From contig NC_134279.1 of assembly GCF_949628215.1 (NCBI RefSeq), positions 57,440,266 through 57,504,265 on the forward strand: a DNA stretch of 64,000 nucleotides. Direction: 5' to 3'. Positions 24,458-39,400 of this stretch are shown here, piece after piece. How positions within the stretch are numbered: position 1 is the stretch's first letter; every line of letters starts with the position of its first letter. Origin of the DNA: Phalacrocorax aristotelis (Eukaryota; Chordata; Aves; Suliformes; Phalacrocoracidae). The notes under the pieces are model-generated. The model ran no database searches. It was not told the DNA's origin and saw only the letters and a program-made list of their open reading frames with translations. Position numbers and translations under genes: made by a program.

Positions 24458-27400
24458 CTGGATGAAACAAAATGAAACCAAGTCATTAGTTGACAAACTT
24501 TAACAAACGTACATAGGCTTTTCCTCATGTGATCTCTACAATTAAAAAAACTGCATCTGGAAATATATATAACTTGTGTCCTGCTTCTCTTTCTTCTGCA
24601 AAGTTGGGGCACTAACTGCAAAGACGGATTCAGCGTAACTCCAGTGGAAATACATTTCCCATGCCACATGGACAAACGCATTCTGCACGCACTTTTATTT
24701 CATTTTACTCCCAAAGTACTTGTGGGTGTATTTACTTTCAGGCTCTGCAGTGCCAATATAGTAAAGCAAAGGACTTATGAGTCATCTTTAGCTGTCCCTG
24801 GTTTGTGTTATGTGGTAATGCAGAGTCCTTGTGTTATTTGGCCATACAGGGAATCTCATAAATTTACTTCTTGCCTTTGACTTCGACACTCACAAACCTG
24901 TAACTATTCCCCGTTTGACATTGAATACCGAGTTTCCTTCCTTGTGAGTTTTTGTTGTAGAGAAAGAACATACCAGTAAAACCCCACCCACTTTTATATG
25001 AAAAACATAAATCCTTTGGACCCTGGAGCACTACATATTCTTTACTGCTTTTATCTTCTAAGGTTTTTGATAATTTCTTTTGAAACAGAATCATCCACAG
25101 TTTCAAATAAGCTTTTGGAAGCCAGGATATTTCATCGAGGCGCCCATAAGCATCTCAAAGCCGTACTGATTAATTCTGGGTTGGTCAGAGACCGTCAGTT
25201 GGGCACACTGCTGCCTGGGTTTTCAGATGTAGCCGTGGGGACAGGGAGGCACAAGCTGCGCCATCAGGCAACTAATTTTATATTTAGCATCAGACTTCCC
25301 AGAACTGAAAGGCCAAACACTAACATTGCACCAGTTTGTTCTTCACTTCAGATGTGAAGTCCATCAAATTCTAGTTAAAGATGAGCAGCTAACCATATTT
25401 GCAGCTCTATCAAAATCAGTCCCTTTGAAACTGTCAGCAAGAGCCTGTGTAACTTAAATTCAGCTAACTCATATTTTGAAATTTTGCATGAGGGCTGGAC
25501 ACAGCACGAAGACACTATTTGTAGGAAAAAAGAAAAACCCTTGCTGTTGTTTTTCTTCAGAAACCATAGATTTCCCCAAAACCTATTCCCCCTGTCATGG
25601 ACCTGTTGTGCTAGGTATGTACAAAACACTGCACGAAACACTGCACACAGCTTTGTGCTGCATTTTCTAGCACTGCTGTGGTAGAAATTATGATGGAGGG
25701 GGTGATTTCTACAGCATATAAGCTGATAAATAATTTATTTGAGCCTTCATCTACCCTAAAGGGGCCTCAATTTTTTGTAAGCAAAAAGGATTAAGAATAA
25801 AAGGAAAATATTACTTTTATCACCTTCCCCTTTTTGTGTAAAGATGGATGTGCATTTGTGTATTTTAAGGGCCAGGACCTCATCCACATGAGGAAGGTTT
25901 ATAGTATCAAGCCTGAAGAGGAAAAGCTATTTCTAAATGAGTCAGGTTAAATAAATAACAATAAAAAGTTGCTAACATTTCTTAGCAAAATTGAAAAAGA
26001 ATCACTAAATAAATGGCTATACAATAGCACCCTCTAGCTCTGCTGAGGGGGAAATAACTCTCTCCCGAAACATTAGAGAAAAAAATATTCTTCTGCTGGC
26101 AAAGGTAGGTAGGTACCTTTCCTACTCCTGGTTTTCTGCAGCCTCTGCTTTTGAGAGACAAGGAGGGAAACGGTAAATGAAAAGAACTATTTATCTCCAC
26201 TTATCTGTTAGGACTGTAGGGAGTGAATATATGGAACAGTAACATGTATGAGGAGGGCAACAATTACTCCCATGGTTTTTTACTGTGTCTTACTGTTTTC
26301 CACAAAGTAGAAAGCCACCGTGAGCACTGACCATCTCATATCACTGGTGACATCAGGGTGAAGCTGAAATGCTCTAGCAATTTGGTATCAGTCACATAAA
26401 ACCAGGACTGGGAAGGACATTCAAGTGACCTGCTCTAAAACAAGAAAGTGCATCGGTTTTTTTTTTCTGACATGCAATTGTCTAGCTCCTTCAAAACCTG
26501 CAGCAAGCAACACTTCAGCACAAGTCTGGGGATACAACCACAAGGATTCATTGTGAGTTACAGAATGTTCCTAATATTTTCCTTGACTACTTTGTCTGCA
26601 AATGGAGGCCTGGAGACATAAAAAATGGGAACTTCTCCAAACAAGGCCCAGGGTCCTAGACCTAGGAGAAGTCTCATGTGCTGCGACAGATCCAAGCCTT
26701 CAGGATATGCAATGTGTAGGAGTTCATATTTATACACAGAAACAGCCTTTAAGTCTAATATTGCTGAGCAGAGATCCTCTGGGGAAGGTTTAATGGGCTT
26801 GGAAATCTTTTTTGATACAGGAGAATGATTAAAATAACACGGGAAGGCTCTCCTTCCCATGGCAAAGCTATGCCTGAGTGGCAAAGCCATTTGGGCATAA
26901 GGGAGAATACACTACTTCTGGGAAGAGAAAAACTCATCAGTTAAAATCATGGCAACAGTATTGTTAGAGTTCACCGTCCTTTGAACAGGATTTGGTACTT
27001 ACTTCTGGATCGGATATAACAATCATTGCAGTTAAGAAGACCGTTTCTAATCCTGACATCTGTCCCACTTGCTGCATCTCCCAGCTGTCCCTTGCAAATG
27101 CCACACTGTCAATTGAAGAATAGAGAAAATAAGAGAGACCATGCCCTACTACTATCTGTGACAATTCTCCCCAAATTTTGACTTTTGTTTCAATAGTTCT
27201 TGAAACAGTGAGAAAAAACCATAACCCCCAGAACCCTGCCCATACTCCTAGGGAGCACTGCAAATCTGTGAAAGGTTTATTTTAGAGCCAACAGTATTTA
27301 GGACTGGATTTCAGCAGTCTCCACTTATACAGAAGTGATGTCCAGTGATTTTAAGGGACACTTGATTTTGATGTTGTATTCTGGAGGCAGCCCATTTGTT

Positions 27401-30400
27401 ATGGAAAAGGCTTATAGAGGCCAGAGGTTTAGTTTGGGTAAATGTCTAAAACCAAAACAGGCTTCATGAATGTCTAAAACCAATCAGGCCACAGATAATG
27501 GAAATGGACACTTTCTGAGTTCTCTCCAAAATACGATCTTCAGACACTCAAGAACGCTCGTGAAGTATTTCTGTTGAGAGCTTTGGTGAAAGGCTGAAGA
27601 CATTGTCCATTCCATAGTCAATGCTTTCCAACCATGGGCTGGATCAAAGATGGCTTTGGGACTGACTGGGTTTTTGAGGAAAAGAAAAATAAATCACAAG
27701 GTAACTGATTTTATATTTAAAAACAATGAGCACAACTGGGAAATTATATGATGCTTCCCTCTGTAAGCAAGGAAGCTAAGTTTGCTTTCTAAATCACAGG
27801 TTTTAGTCCAATTAACATGCCTGACAACAAAGTAACACATGAGCTGCATTACTTCCACTTCTCTATAAACACACACACATAACAAACATGCAAATCCCTT
27901 GGTCCTCTCATTTTCAATTTAATATCTACAGCTCTCAATGTACTCCCTCCTCACACTGTGCATGACTTGAGATTTTTCTTAATAAAGCAAGAGACATACC
28001 CTGAAGCACTGAATATGGAAATAAAGACCAAGTGTTTCAATAATCATGGCAGCTCCTTTTCCAAGAGGAAGCCCACAGGTAGAACAAAGCTTCTTTCCGC
28101 TGACAGACCTAGGAGACAAACATGACCTTAAGAAAACAGAACAGCAACTAATACTAAAACGTAGCCAAATGTTTACACAGGTTTATGGAGAGGGTCAGAA
28201 TGGGAGGAAGGAGCTTTGGGGGGTGTCACATAAATACACATTGACCCTTCAACCATGTTGCCGATCAGCATGCGTATCTGCCTCGCACACAAAACAAGCA
28301 GAGGACTTAAAATGCTTGAATGCACAGCAGCTCAGATCCATTTCCCTGCCAGTCTGCTGCAAGCCTCTTAACAGAGACGCAGTTGGCTGGGAACCATGCC
28401 TATGGATTACCTAGACCCAGTCAATGCCACAGCAATCAAAGCAGATAGTCACACAAATTACCTGAGTCAGACTCCCAGCCTGGAAATTTTTCAATTTGTT
28501 TGCAAATGGGTTTGCTTACTGCAAGTCCCAAGGCAGGGATGCTGCTCTTACACCCAGATAAGCTGGCAAAGTCAACAGCTTCATGCCTGTTAGTACTCCA
28601 GCTAGTTAGGCTAAAGCTGAAATCAGATCTCCATCTGCAATGCAAAAATACTTCCCCTCTCTCCTTAAGCTTCAGTCCCGTCTAGACCTTTCTAGTCAAT
28701 CAGCTGTTTGATGACAGCTGGGTGAGGAATCAGAGCCCCAGGAATAACTGGTACCTGTTTTCATAATGGTTTTAATGGCAGTGCAGGTGCATACTTCTAT
28801 GTGTTTCATACTCTTCCCTTCTTACCTGCCTGCCAGCCTGCCAGAAATGATGTTTGTCTAGTGATATGAACTCAGGACCAAAACAGATCCTTTGTCATTA
28901 TGGGTCATCCATGCTTTTTTCAGCCAGGGCTGAAACCAGGAGAGAAACTTTGGGATACTTAATGAGTTTTGAAAAGATGGTTTGATGAAATTATACACAG
29001 ATAAGCAAGTTTACAATATCTTGCTTTATGGTTTTGGTGCAACAACGTAAGAAGCCACCAACAGAGACAGATCTGGACTGCACCATGATTAAAAAGCCAT
29101 TAAAAACAAGAAAAATATACAGAAGCAGCAGAAAGACTCATCACAACCAGGAACCTGACCTTGCTACGATCTAATCTCTGTCACTTCTGAGCCCATCATT
29201 CTTTATCCCACAATGAACCCTGACAGCAGAGGCACATCACTGTCTTGTTGCTTCATTCGCATTATTCCTTTTAGAATGACTTCCCTGGGTTCTTCTCCTC
29301 CCCTACAACCTTAAGCCTTCCGCTCACATCCCTCTGCATTATTCTTGAGTCCACCTTTGTTTTCTCTTCTTCTCCACTATCACAGTTATTACAAGGACAA
29401 GTTAAAGTGTTGGATCAAATAATAAAGTGCGTTGAGAAATTTTTAAGAAGTTTTCTAATCTTTTAGTGGAACAACTTCCCATCCTTTCTTTCCAAAACTA
29501 AGATTTATTTCAGGAAAAGATCTTGGAAAAGGGACTCGGATCAGGATATAGCTGCTAAATAATATGAAGTAGCTATCATGACTAACTACATGTGGCAATC
29601 CCACCAAAACTGCAGTTACAGCTAGGAAAAAAAGAGGAAATAGTTCACATAAAAAATTCCTAATACTTTAATGTCAGTGAAAATGGCATCGGAAGGAGGG
29701 CTTTGTTATCAAAAGTGAAGAAAAATGTTATTTGAACAGAACAAAAACTTGCTATGTTTTCTATGTTGCACTACTTTACCCTATTAATAAACTAACTTAT
29801 TTTAATACACCCCAAATTATTAGTGATTCTGTAAGGCTACAGTTAACATTTACTTAGAGTTGGTACACATATATCACAGCTCATTGCTTGAGAGAATAAA
29901 ATCTCCAGGAGATTAGCACGAATGTAGAAAAATGTAAAAAACAAAAAAGGCAAAAAGGCAAAATGTGTTTCAAGTTTGGAAATTAAGGCAAGGATTTCTT
30001 TTTAAATCAGCAAGTGTTGAAATGTCAGTCGGTGACAACATCTAGAGCATACCTTGCTCCTGAGCATGTGACTGTTCACAGTGAAGACAACATCCTTTGG
30101 CTTAAGTGCCCTGAACTCACGCTCTTCTGCTTACTTTGACTGGGGCTTACATTATCCCATTTCAATTTCATTGAAATTTCAATGATCAAGCAGAGTCCTA
30201 CAGCTGCTTTCTGAACTGTGTTATTTGAAAACATAATAATACTGCTGAAGTAGGCAAGAAATATGGGAGAGGGAGCTATGTGTTTATTCTGTGGACAGTT
30301 ATGAATTGCAACATTTAGAAGAATTAATAGTGCATCCACATAATACTAATGTGATTTACACTGCGGCACTTCACCAGCAACTACAAGATGTATTTGGTCT

Positions 30401-33400
30401 GCAAAATTCCTTATTGACCTTTTGTACCTGCTGGGTGACTGACTCAGAGCAGCAGGAGAGCAGGGAGATGATGGCCCAGACTGGAAGTTCTCATGATAGC
30501 CTGCCCTAAAATACAGGAGAGAAAATGCATTACTACAGCTGAAGAAGAACTAAAACCAGAGGTTTTGTAGTGAGAAATTCTAGCCGATGGATTTCAGGAC
30601 TCCCAGCTCTAAAGATTTTATCTAAGGAAAACAAGGTATAAACTTGCTGTCAACTGCCATTTGGATACAATGAAAAATATCACACATTTTTTGGTTCTGA
30701 GTCTTGGTCTGCTTGCTATTGCTCAACCAGATAACTCACAAGGTAATCAGCCATATGCAGACTCCTGCTCCCCTATCAACCCAGCAGAGCTCACACCATG
30801 ATGATGCAGGGTTAAGCCAAGGCACATCACCTTCTACTCTCTTTTCCCCAGGGTATGTGCACAGAGGCACGCTTGTAGAGCAGATGTGGGGTTGTTGATG
30901 AAGGGTCTGTGCCCTTTACTGAGTAAAAAGGAAGCCACCAACACTGAAGAGCGGTTTATTCTTATCTGTGTCTATTCTACCCTGCAAGATTTTGGTGAGA
31001 AAAAACATGGATGTTTTTTGTTATCAGAAATCATAGAATTGATCCAACCTCTAGCTGCTTAAAGCTGTTTACAGACTGACAATTTTCTCAAACACACACG
31101 AGCAGTTTGTTATGAGGAATAGGTAATCAAACCTCAATCTACATTAGTTTTGACTGGATACCAGCTTCATAGAGGTAACACATATCTTGCAGGAGACTGT
31201 TCATATGTATGCTAATGAAAACAGATGTTCCTTTCTCATTACAGAGATACACCTTTTGCAAATATTTGGTAAATATATCCCTTGTTTACTGAAAGAATTG
31301 CTGTACTTTTTAGTAATGCTCACTCAAAAACACAAGGCAAAGCATCAGCGAAGTAAAAAAACCTCACCAAATTTATGGCATAAAGAAAATATTAATCTAT
31401 CTTTTTTTAAAAAGCTGTAATCCTTAAAGAACTAGAAAGTAGCAACCAATGTGTGTTCAGAAGCTGGGGAATGAAGCTCTCAAATACCAACTTCAAAGAG
31501 GCGGACTTCTGCTGACATTTCCACCCTGATATCTAGCCACCTATGAATATTTTTTGGTCTTAGGGACTTAAAACAAATGAAGCACATGAGCCGTTATGCA
31601 GATGAGTGTTTAAACACCTAAGGAGAAAGAAGATAGAGAATGGCAAGCGGGAGGTGCCCTCCCGCATGAAACTGGGGCACCTGTAATGAGAAACGAAGTA
31701 GATAAATGTTAGCAGTCTTGGTGGGAAAGCCGGGAATCAAAGGTGTCTGCACACTGCAGGACTACCTATGAAACTTAACCAATAAAGAATGCTAAGTAGG
31801 AATATAAGGGAGAACAGAGTGAGCAGGACTTCTCAACCTCTGCAACAATCTGTATTTATGTTCTCACCTCCTCACTTCTCCTGCAGAGCTCAGCTGTTGT
31901 CCTGCACTGTGGGCCAGGAATGGTCTCTGCCAAATGTCTTCTGTGCGATGCGGGGACTGCTTTGTCAGTAACTGCTGATTCCAGGAGACATCTGCAATGG
32001 GAGGTGAGGAAATCTCAATACTTGTGATAAAATGCTTTTGTCAATACTTACAGACCTGCATAGCTTGCGGGCACACCATAAAGGAGACACGAGATGTACT
32101 GTTACTTAAAAATAAGTTCCCAGAAACCCCACACAAAGTCAGAAACAGGCTCTGCTACACCAGAAGACCACTGTGGGACAATGTCCCCTTGCATTACCTT
32201 CACATACATATGACCTACCCTGCTGCTGAATCTCAGTTTCTGAAGGGGGAAAGGGAGAGGTCAAACAGCTGTTCATGAATAGCACTTGTGAAAATAAAGT
32301 ATTTCTTTCCTAAGGAAGGAAGCCCCAGAGAGACAGAAACTTCCCATGGTGCCTGGGGATCCAAACTTAAGTTTGGAGGACTTAAGAGGAAGGCGGTGTA
32401 GTCACTGCTCTCCTTAAGCCTACTGAAAAACAGCTTTATTCCCTTTTAATTTCCGTCTGTGTTTCAGGTGGTTGCACAAGGCTCAGAGACAATAACAGCC
32501 TCCCAACAATATGCAATGATCTGTGATGCCCAGGCAGCCGACCATCCCATCTTTGAGACAGAGCGCACTACCTGCATCCTTCCAGATGAGTGTTGTGGCT
32601 TGCAGGTTGGGGAGGACCTTACTCTGTTGTGCACCAACCAGCTGGTTTAAAGGAGACAAAAAACTACTGGGGCCTACGAAAGGCCTGTAACCTATTTTTG
32701 ATATCAAGACGAAAGAAGTCCTAGTCCTGACTATTTAGGGACTCAAGGAGAGAGCAAGGATGTGGCGTGTTAAGGGGCAAGAAAGAAACTTTCAGAATAT
32801 TTGTAGGGGACCAAGTTGCTGAAGAGAACCTAGAAAAAAAGCCTGATTAGCAGAAGTTGTTAAAAATCGTAAAATCTTTGAAGTTTGTTTAATGACTACT
32901 ATAAATCCACAAGGATGGATTGCTGGGCAGTTATCTTCTGTTTTCTTTATCTGAGAAACTTTTATCAAAGTACTAAGAATACAATCAAATTGTGGACAGG
33001 GATGGCAAACCTGCTAAGTTTAACAAATTGAATTTGCATTTGGAGCACAAAACAACACTGAAATCTTCTCTATACATAGACATTTCATTTTTTAGAATCA
33101 ATTTTGATGCTAGACTGAAAACAAAAATCTAAACCTCAATTTCAAAATCTTTAATCCTACTTATTTACTCTCCATTGTTCACTTGTATTAGATAATGGTG
33201 CTAAATTAGTGAATTTACCTTTATTTTAGGGTGACCCTGTTGACAGTCATGTTTTGGGGAAATTCCTTCATTCAAAAAAACATCAATATTTATGGAAGCT
33301 TAAAAAATCTATTGATTTTAAATGTCATCAGACATTTGTAATGACAAAATTGAGACAGGTATCACTTTAGACCTGGCTTGAAATGGTTACCCATCACAGG

Positions 33401-36400
33401 TAGTGATTTTAAGTGGACTGGAATGGACATAAAGAATCTAATAAGCTATCAAAACATGAAAGAAGTGTTGGAAGTATGGTCTTGGTATCAAGATAAATCC
33501 TACATTTAAGATTATGTAAAAGATGGAAGATAACTGTGTTTGTTTACTACTGTGAACATGCAGGGCTATAAACAAGATTTCTACCTGCAGCTGAATGTTC
33601 ATCTCTGACAAAAACAAGATTTAAAATTTCACCTTAACATATTTATCTTTACTAACAGAAAATAACCTGAATCTGAGACATTCAAATTTTGAAGATGTGT
33701 GTGTACCGTTAATTTCTAAAATTCTCTGAGCTAGATTTCAAGCCTCTGTAATACCTGCGAGATTTTTATTTGGAAAAGAATACATGCTTATGAAGAGTCT
33801 CGACTCTCACCCTGAGTCAACGGCAGACTCAGCCTGGCAGGAGAGCTGCGCTCCGTCACCGGCACCTGGTGCTCCTGTTCACCTCCTTTCAAGGTATCTG
33901 CCTCTGGATGTCCTGAGAGCACTTTATTTCCACTGCCAATAAAAATAAGTCACATTGTATAAATGATGCCAGGAAAAAATGCCACCTAGATTATAATGGC
34001 AAAATCAGACTTTTGAATATCAGCCTATTTTTTGCAACAAGATTTCTGTTATTGTGTCGGCAGTGACAAAACAATGAGGATAAACTGTCACAAATTAACA
34101 AGTTTCCAAACATGCCAAGTCTTCCTACTTCCTTCACACACTGCCGCTTACACGCACTAAAGATCATTCTGGATTTGTGGAAAATGGCTCCTTTGCCAGA
34201 GAAACACCTTTTCTCAGTGTTCTCTGTCCAGTGTTCAGTATCACCAGATGCTTCTCATCTTTGTGAAAGCTGTTATTAGCAGCTGGGCAAAGACCAGGAC
34301 TTTGAACACGACCTAGCGAGTTCCGGTACAGCGCTTCCGAGATTGCCTGGCTATCTCACACAGATCCTGAGTTGAAATAGCTACCGCTCCTTTATTCCTC
34401 CAACTGGCTTGTGAATCTTGTACACAGGACACGGTGCAGTGCCACACAAGAGATGGCTGAGCAATCTAAACTCTGATCTGGTTGATGTGACAGCCTTTCA
34501 GCAAAGCCATATACTGAAAAGGAAAGCCTTCTGATATGCAAAACTAGCGCTACACATTGCCATTTATGTGTAAGCCTGCGGGAAGTGAATATTGATGGGG
34601 ATATATTATTCCTATCACCAGGCCACCAGATGCTGATGCTCCAGCATTAATCATGGGCAGATGTGACATCCCAGAACTCTACAGAACACAAAGCTCCACA
34701 GGGCTAAGAAATGCTTAGGCTTGATCCATACCTCCTCTTTTCTTGCCAGAGTTCATTTTCCTTGCTTTTCGGAGGCAGTATACTGTCCTGCTCCCAGAGC
34801 AGCTTTTTCTGCCTTGTAACTTCTTTTTGTTTGCCTTCCTCTGGAGAGCTGTTTGAATCAGTTGTGTTCTAGAAGACAGCAGGGGAGGGAACAAGGAGCT
34901 TCCCTTGAATTCGGCATCAGCACACACATGAGAAAAGCACAGGCTGCCCCCAGATATATTGTGTTGACACAACTTATTATGATAAAGAACATCTCCCATT
35001 ATACAGTGGAATCATTTGACCTTGGTAAGGCTAACTTTGGATTTAATGAAGACTTCAGCTAAAACAATCAACTAATTGCATAAATTGAGCATGACACAAA
35101 AAAGTGTGGGACTGGCCAATTATGAGATGGGCTTTGGCTACCCCAAAATAGGATGGTAGCAGTTTGCTTGGGAATATGGCTTTTCAGTTGTAAAAACACA
35201 CAAGCTACAGCACTCTGAGGTATCACCAGCTATGGAAAGAACCAGGCAATACTCTTACTGTTCCCAGACTTTGTCAGCCTTTAGTGAACAATGAATCTTT
35301 GCACTGAAGCTAGCTTAGTCTTTCCTGCCTTATTAATTAATGAGAAACTCACCGTCGTCTTGTTTCCTTCAGTGGTAGAGGAAGAGGAGGAGAGGAGCTC
35401 AGCAGAGTTTGAAGAAACAATGAATGGGACTACAGTATCCTCAATTATCTTACGCTCCTAAAAAAAAAGAAGTGTATCAGGAGAAAGCACAGGTTAAAAA
35501 TACAGAATGTCTGTAGAATGGCTAGGTAAAGACCTGTGGTACCAAGAATAATTGTGAACACCTCAATTTTTAATTTGCTTCAAGGTTTTGCACTCCCTTT
35601 CCTTTCACTATTACCATCTTTGAAAGGGGATGTCCAAAACTGGAAAGAATATTCCACTTGGGATGGCACCACTGTTTCTCAGAACACCAGCCTGTTACAT
35701 TTCATATATAAATACGGTACATGAGAAACACCTTCTGAAAGTGGGAAAAAAGAATCCTTGTTCAGATCACAAGTATGGCCCTCAAGCACAGATGTTAAGA
35801 CATCAATCTGCATAACGTACAACGAGTCAAACTGAAAACATAAGTATTTTCCATTTTCCTTCAATAATGACCCACAATTGAGAGAAGAAAACCACTGTCT
35901 TCTATACTGTTGATATTCGACAACTGTAAGTTTTGAACGTTTCCTGTTAATTTTTTTTAAAAAACAAGGCCAGTTTACAAAACATCTACATGATCAAGCC
36001 CAAGGCAGAAAACAATTTCATCTGGAGTTCCACCAAGTTCAGGCACCAAGTATATGCCAAAATGCACAAGGCTCTGCTTCCGGAGGGAAGTCTGAGCCTG
36101 CCCAGACACAACCATCCTGACTCATCCTGACTTACACAGCAATTAGACACCTCCACCTATGCGGAGCTTCTGAGGATACCTGTCTAAATATTTAAATATT
36201 TTTCCTCAGTGCCTATGGTAGTGTTTAAGAGAAACAATCCTCCTGAGAATTCAGCCACGGCTTTCCATTAATTAATCTAGCTATGGGATTTTTTTAGTTA
36301 TGTAAGTAGGTGCATTTAAATACAAAAAGAGTCAATAAACAACCTCCTCCTTTGAGCCTTACCTCCTCATAGTATCTACGCTCCTCCTCTTCAACTTCTC

Positions 36401-39400
36401 TCTGGGCCTTTTCCCATTCTTCTTTCAGCTTGTCCTGCTCCTTCTGATACTTCTCCTGTAAGAGGATACAAATTCAGAGCGTTCTCTATTAGGAGTAAAT
36501 TCCATAGCATCTCCACAGTGAAAATGAACCTGCTAAGAGTGGTTTAGTCAGACATAGGATGAAATAGGAAGATAAAAATTTGAAACATGTATTGGTGTAA
36601 AAAAAAAAAATTATTCTTTTCCTCCTTTCCCCACCCCCCAACTTGTTTCTAGCACTTACATTTAACACCTTCAAACCACGAGGAACTTTTAACATACTAG
36701 AAGTTTAATTTGTTTAGAAGTTTTGAAATCTTTGGTCAGAAATGAAATTTATGCTCAACAATTTCAATAATTCCTTGTTTATTATACAGTATTAAGAGTT
36801 CCAAAAAGCTATCATACAACCCAAAACACTTAGGCATGGATTTTACATTAATAACTTTAGCAAAGCAGCACATAAACAAGCAGGTTTTACATATACTGGT
36901 ACTAATTTAAGAGAGATAGCAGTACAATTTAAAGAATTATGAATATCTGTGCAAGTGTAAAAGATAAATGAATAGTGTGTAAAGGTTTGAAGAGGGTAAA
37001 TTTATAATTAGCTAAGTAGTTTATTTTCCTCCTTGATGGAATTATTTCTTGAGAATTGTTTTTACCCAGTTTTGCATGAAAAATTATCTCAAAGAGATCT
37101 TTAAAATTGTTTGATAGAACTGGTTTGAATATGGGGAAGAATGGTGACTTCCATATCTCTTTACACTAGTTCCAACTTCTGTTCAAATTAGAAACCACAT
37201 CTGCCTAATCCAGAAGAGATGCGCTCACTATTGAGAGAACACTCACATATGCCAGAAAAATTATGAGAATTTTACACGATTTCAAGAGGAAATAAGCATA
37301 TTAGCTAAAAATAAATAATCTCAAGAAAGCAGTAGAGACACACAGAAGTCAATCATAAAAGATCATAGAATCATAGAATCGTTAAGGCTGGAAAAGACCC
37401 CTAAGATCATCAAGTCCAACCGCTAACCTATCACTGCCAAGTCCACCATTAAACCATACCTTTCTTTTAAATACCTCCAGGGGTGGAGAGTCAACCACCT
37501 CCCTGGGCAGCCTGTTCCAATGCCTGACAACCCTTTCCGTGAAGAAGTTTTTCCTAATATCCAACTTAAACTTCCCCTGGCACAGCTTGAGGCCATTTCC
37601 TCTTGTCCTATCGCTTGTTACTAGGGAGAAGAGACCGACCCCCGCCTCGCTACAGCCTCCTTTCAGGTAGTTGTAGAGACCGATAAAGTCTCCCCTCAGA
37701 CTCCTCTTCTCCAGACTAAACAACCCCAGCTCCCTCAGCCGCTCCTCATAAGACTTGTTCTCTAGACCCTTCACCAACTTCGCTGCCCTTCTCTCGACAC
37801 GCTCCAGCACCTCAATGTCCTTCTTGTAGTGAGGGGCCCAAAACTGAACACAGTACTTGAGGTGCGCCTCACCAGTGCTGAGTACAGGGGCACCATCACT
37901 GCCCTGCTCCTGCTGGCCACACTATTCCTGATACATGCCAGGATGCCATTGGCCTTCTTGGCCACCTGGGCACACTGCTGGCTCATGTTCAGCCAGCTGT
38001 CAAACAACACCCCCAGGTCCTTCTCCTCCAGGCAGCTCTCCAGCCACTCCTCCCCAAGCCTGTAGCATTGCATGGTGTTGTTGTGACCCAAGTGCAGGAC
38101 CCGGCACTTGGCCTTGTTGAATCTCATACCGCTGGCTCCGGCCCAACGATCCAGCCTGTCCAGGTCCCTCTGTAGGGCCTTCCTGCCCTCCAGCAGATCG
38201 ACACTTCCACCCAGCTTGGTGTCATCTGCAAACTTACTGAGGGGGCACTCAATCCCCTCATCCAGGTCATCAATGAAGATACTGAACAGGACCGGCCCCA
38301 ACACTGAGCCCTGGGGAACACCACTCGTGACTGGCCGCCAGCCGGATTTGACTCCATTCACCACCACTCTCTGGGCTCGGCCGTCCAGCCAGTTTTTAAC
38401 CCAGCACAGAGTGCACTTGTCCAAGCCGTGAGCAGCCAGCTTCTCCAGGAGAATGCTGTGGGAGACAGTGTCAAAGGCCTTACTAAAGTCCAAGTAGAAA
38501 ACATCCACAACCTTCCCCTCATCTACTAAGCGGGTCACCTTATCATAGAAGGAGACCAGGTTAGTGAGGCAGGACCTCCCTTTCATAAACCCATGCTGGC
38601 TGAGCCTGATGAAAAGACTCAATTTATTATTCTCCATCCTTTGACAGTTGTTTGCTCTTCTGTTACATGGAGGAAAGATATGATTTCTTTGGGACCAAAC
38701 CTAATTACAGTTTCAAAAGTCACTGTAGACTAACAGGGAAATTCAAGTTCTCAGGGCCACTGCACTTCTCCCAGTTAGGACACGAAACCAGACCTTTTAC
38801 AGCTTACTCTACCACTAGGCAAAAGTGGATGTTTTGAGGGGGTTCCCCCTCACTAAAAGACCCCAAACCCTTTTTTTCCAAATTTAGCTTGATGTTTTCC
38901 AAGAACCTGTGAACAATGCAGAAGTCTACAAAAATCTATTAAGACCATAATTTTAAAGAAGAGTTGCATAGGCATCAGGGTCAGCAAAATGCCAGTCTCA
39001 AGAAAGAGGCTCCAAGTAATTAAGTCTCACAGTCTATGCTCAACATACTTTAAATATAGTTGAGGATCAACATTTGGTTTAACTCGGTACTGGAATGCAG
39101 AACTAAGTCCTTTCGGTCTTTCCATGGAGTGGGGAAGAGTGCCCAAACCACAGAGGATGTGTGTGTATGCTCACGTTCATGTTCATCTGCCACAGAATTC
39201 ACTCAAGCATCCACAGAGGACGTGGAAGACATGACATGAAATAACCAACTTCGTCCAAAGGAACAATTCAACAGCTGAGCCACATGGTGGAAGAAATGTA
39301 GTTTCTTCCTTACCTGAAGCAAGCGCTCTTGCTCATGCTGCCACCTTTCCTGGCGCTTTCGCTCTTCTTCTGGATCCCAGGACCAGAAATTGAAACGCTT

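Larger units (their letters stand above)
36456..39313 (-). other. LIMCH1: LIMCH1 intron hosting a CR1 insertion
   Basis: A 2.9 kb intron. About 45 percent of it is the CR1 copy at 37,365-38,640, inserted in the same transcriptional direction as LIMCH1. The remaining sequence is AT-rich without recognisable features. Confidence 0.9.

Noticed and set aside
28520..28586. 67-base phase-compatible candidate for the missing LIMCH1 exon
   Set aside because: The acceptor lacks a pyrimidine tract and the hydrophobic peptide does not resemble the hydrophilic pre-LIM linker; kept only as a note.
30160..30185. AATTTCATTGAAATT inverted repeat as a possible hairpin RNA
   Set aside because: The stem is only seven bases with no longer pairing around it; consistent with AT-rich background.
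31021..31090. ATCATAGAAT word suggesting another CR1 end
   Set aside because: The sequence following it does not continue with CR1 3'-end words.
37829..38431. Plus-strand open frames of 61-107 codons
   Set aside because: They are antisense shadows of the CR1 reverse-transcriptase segment.
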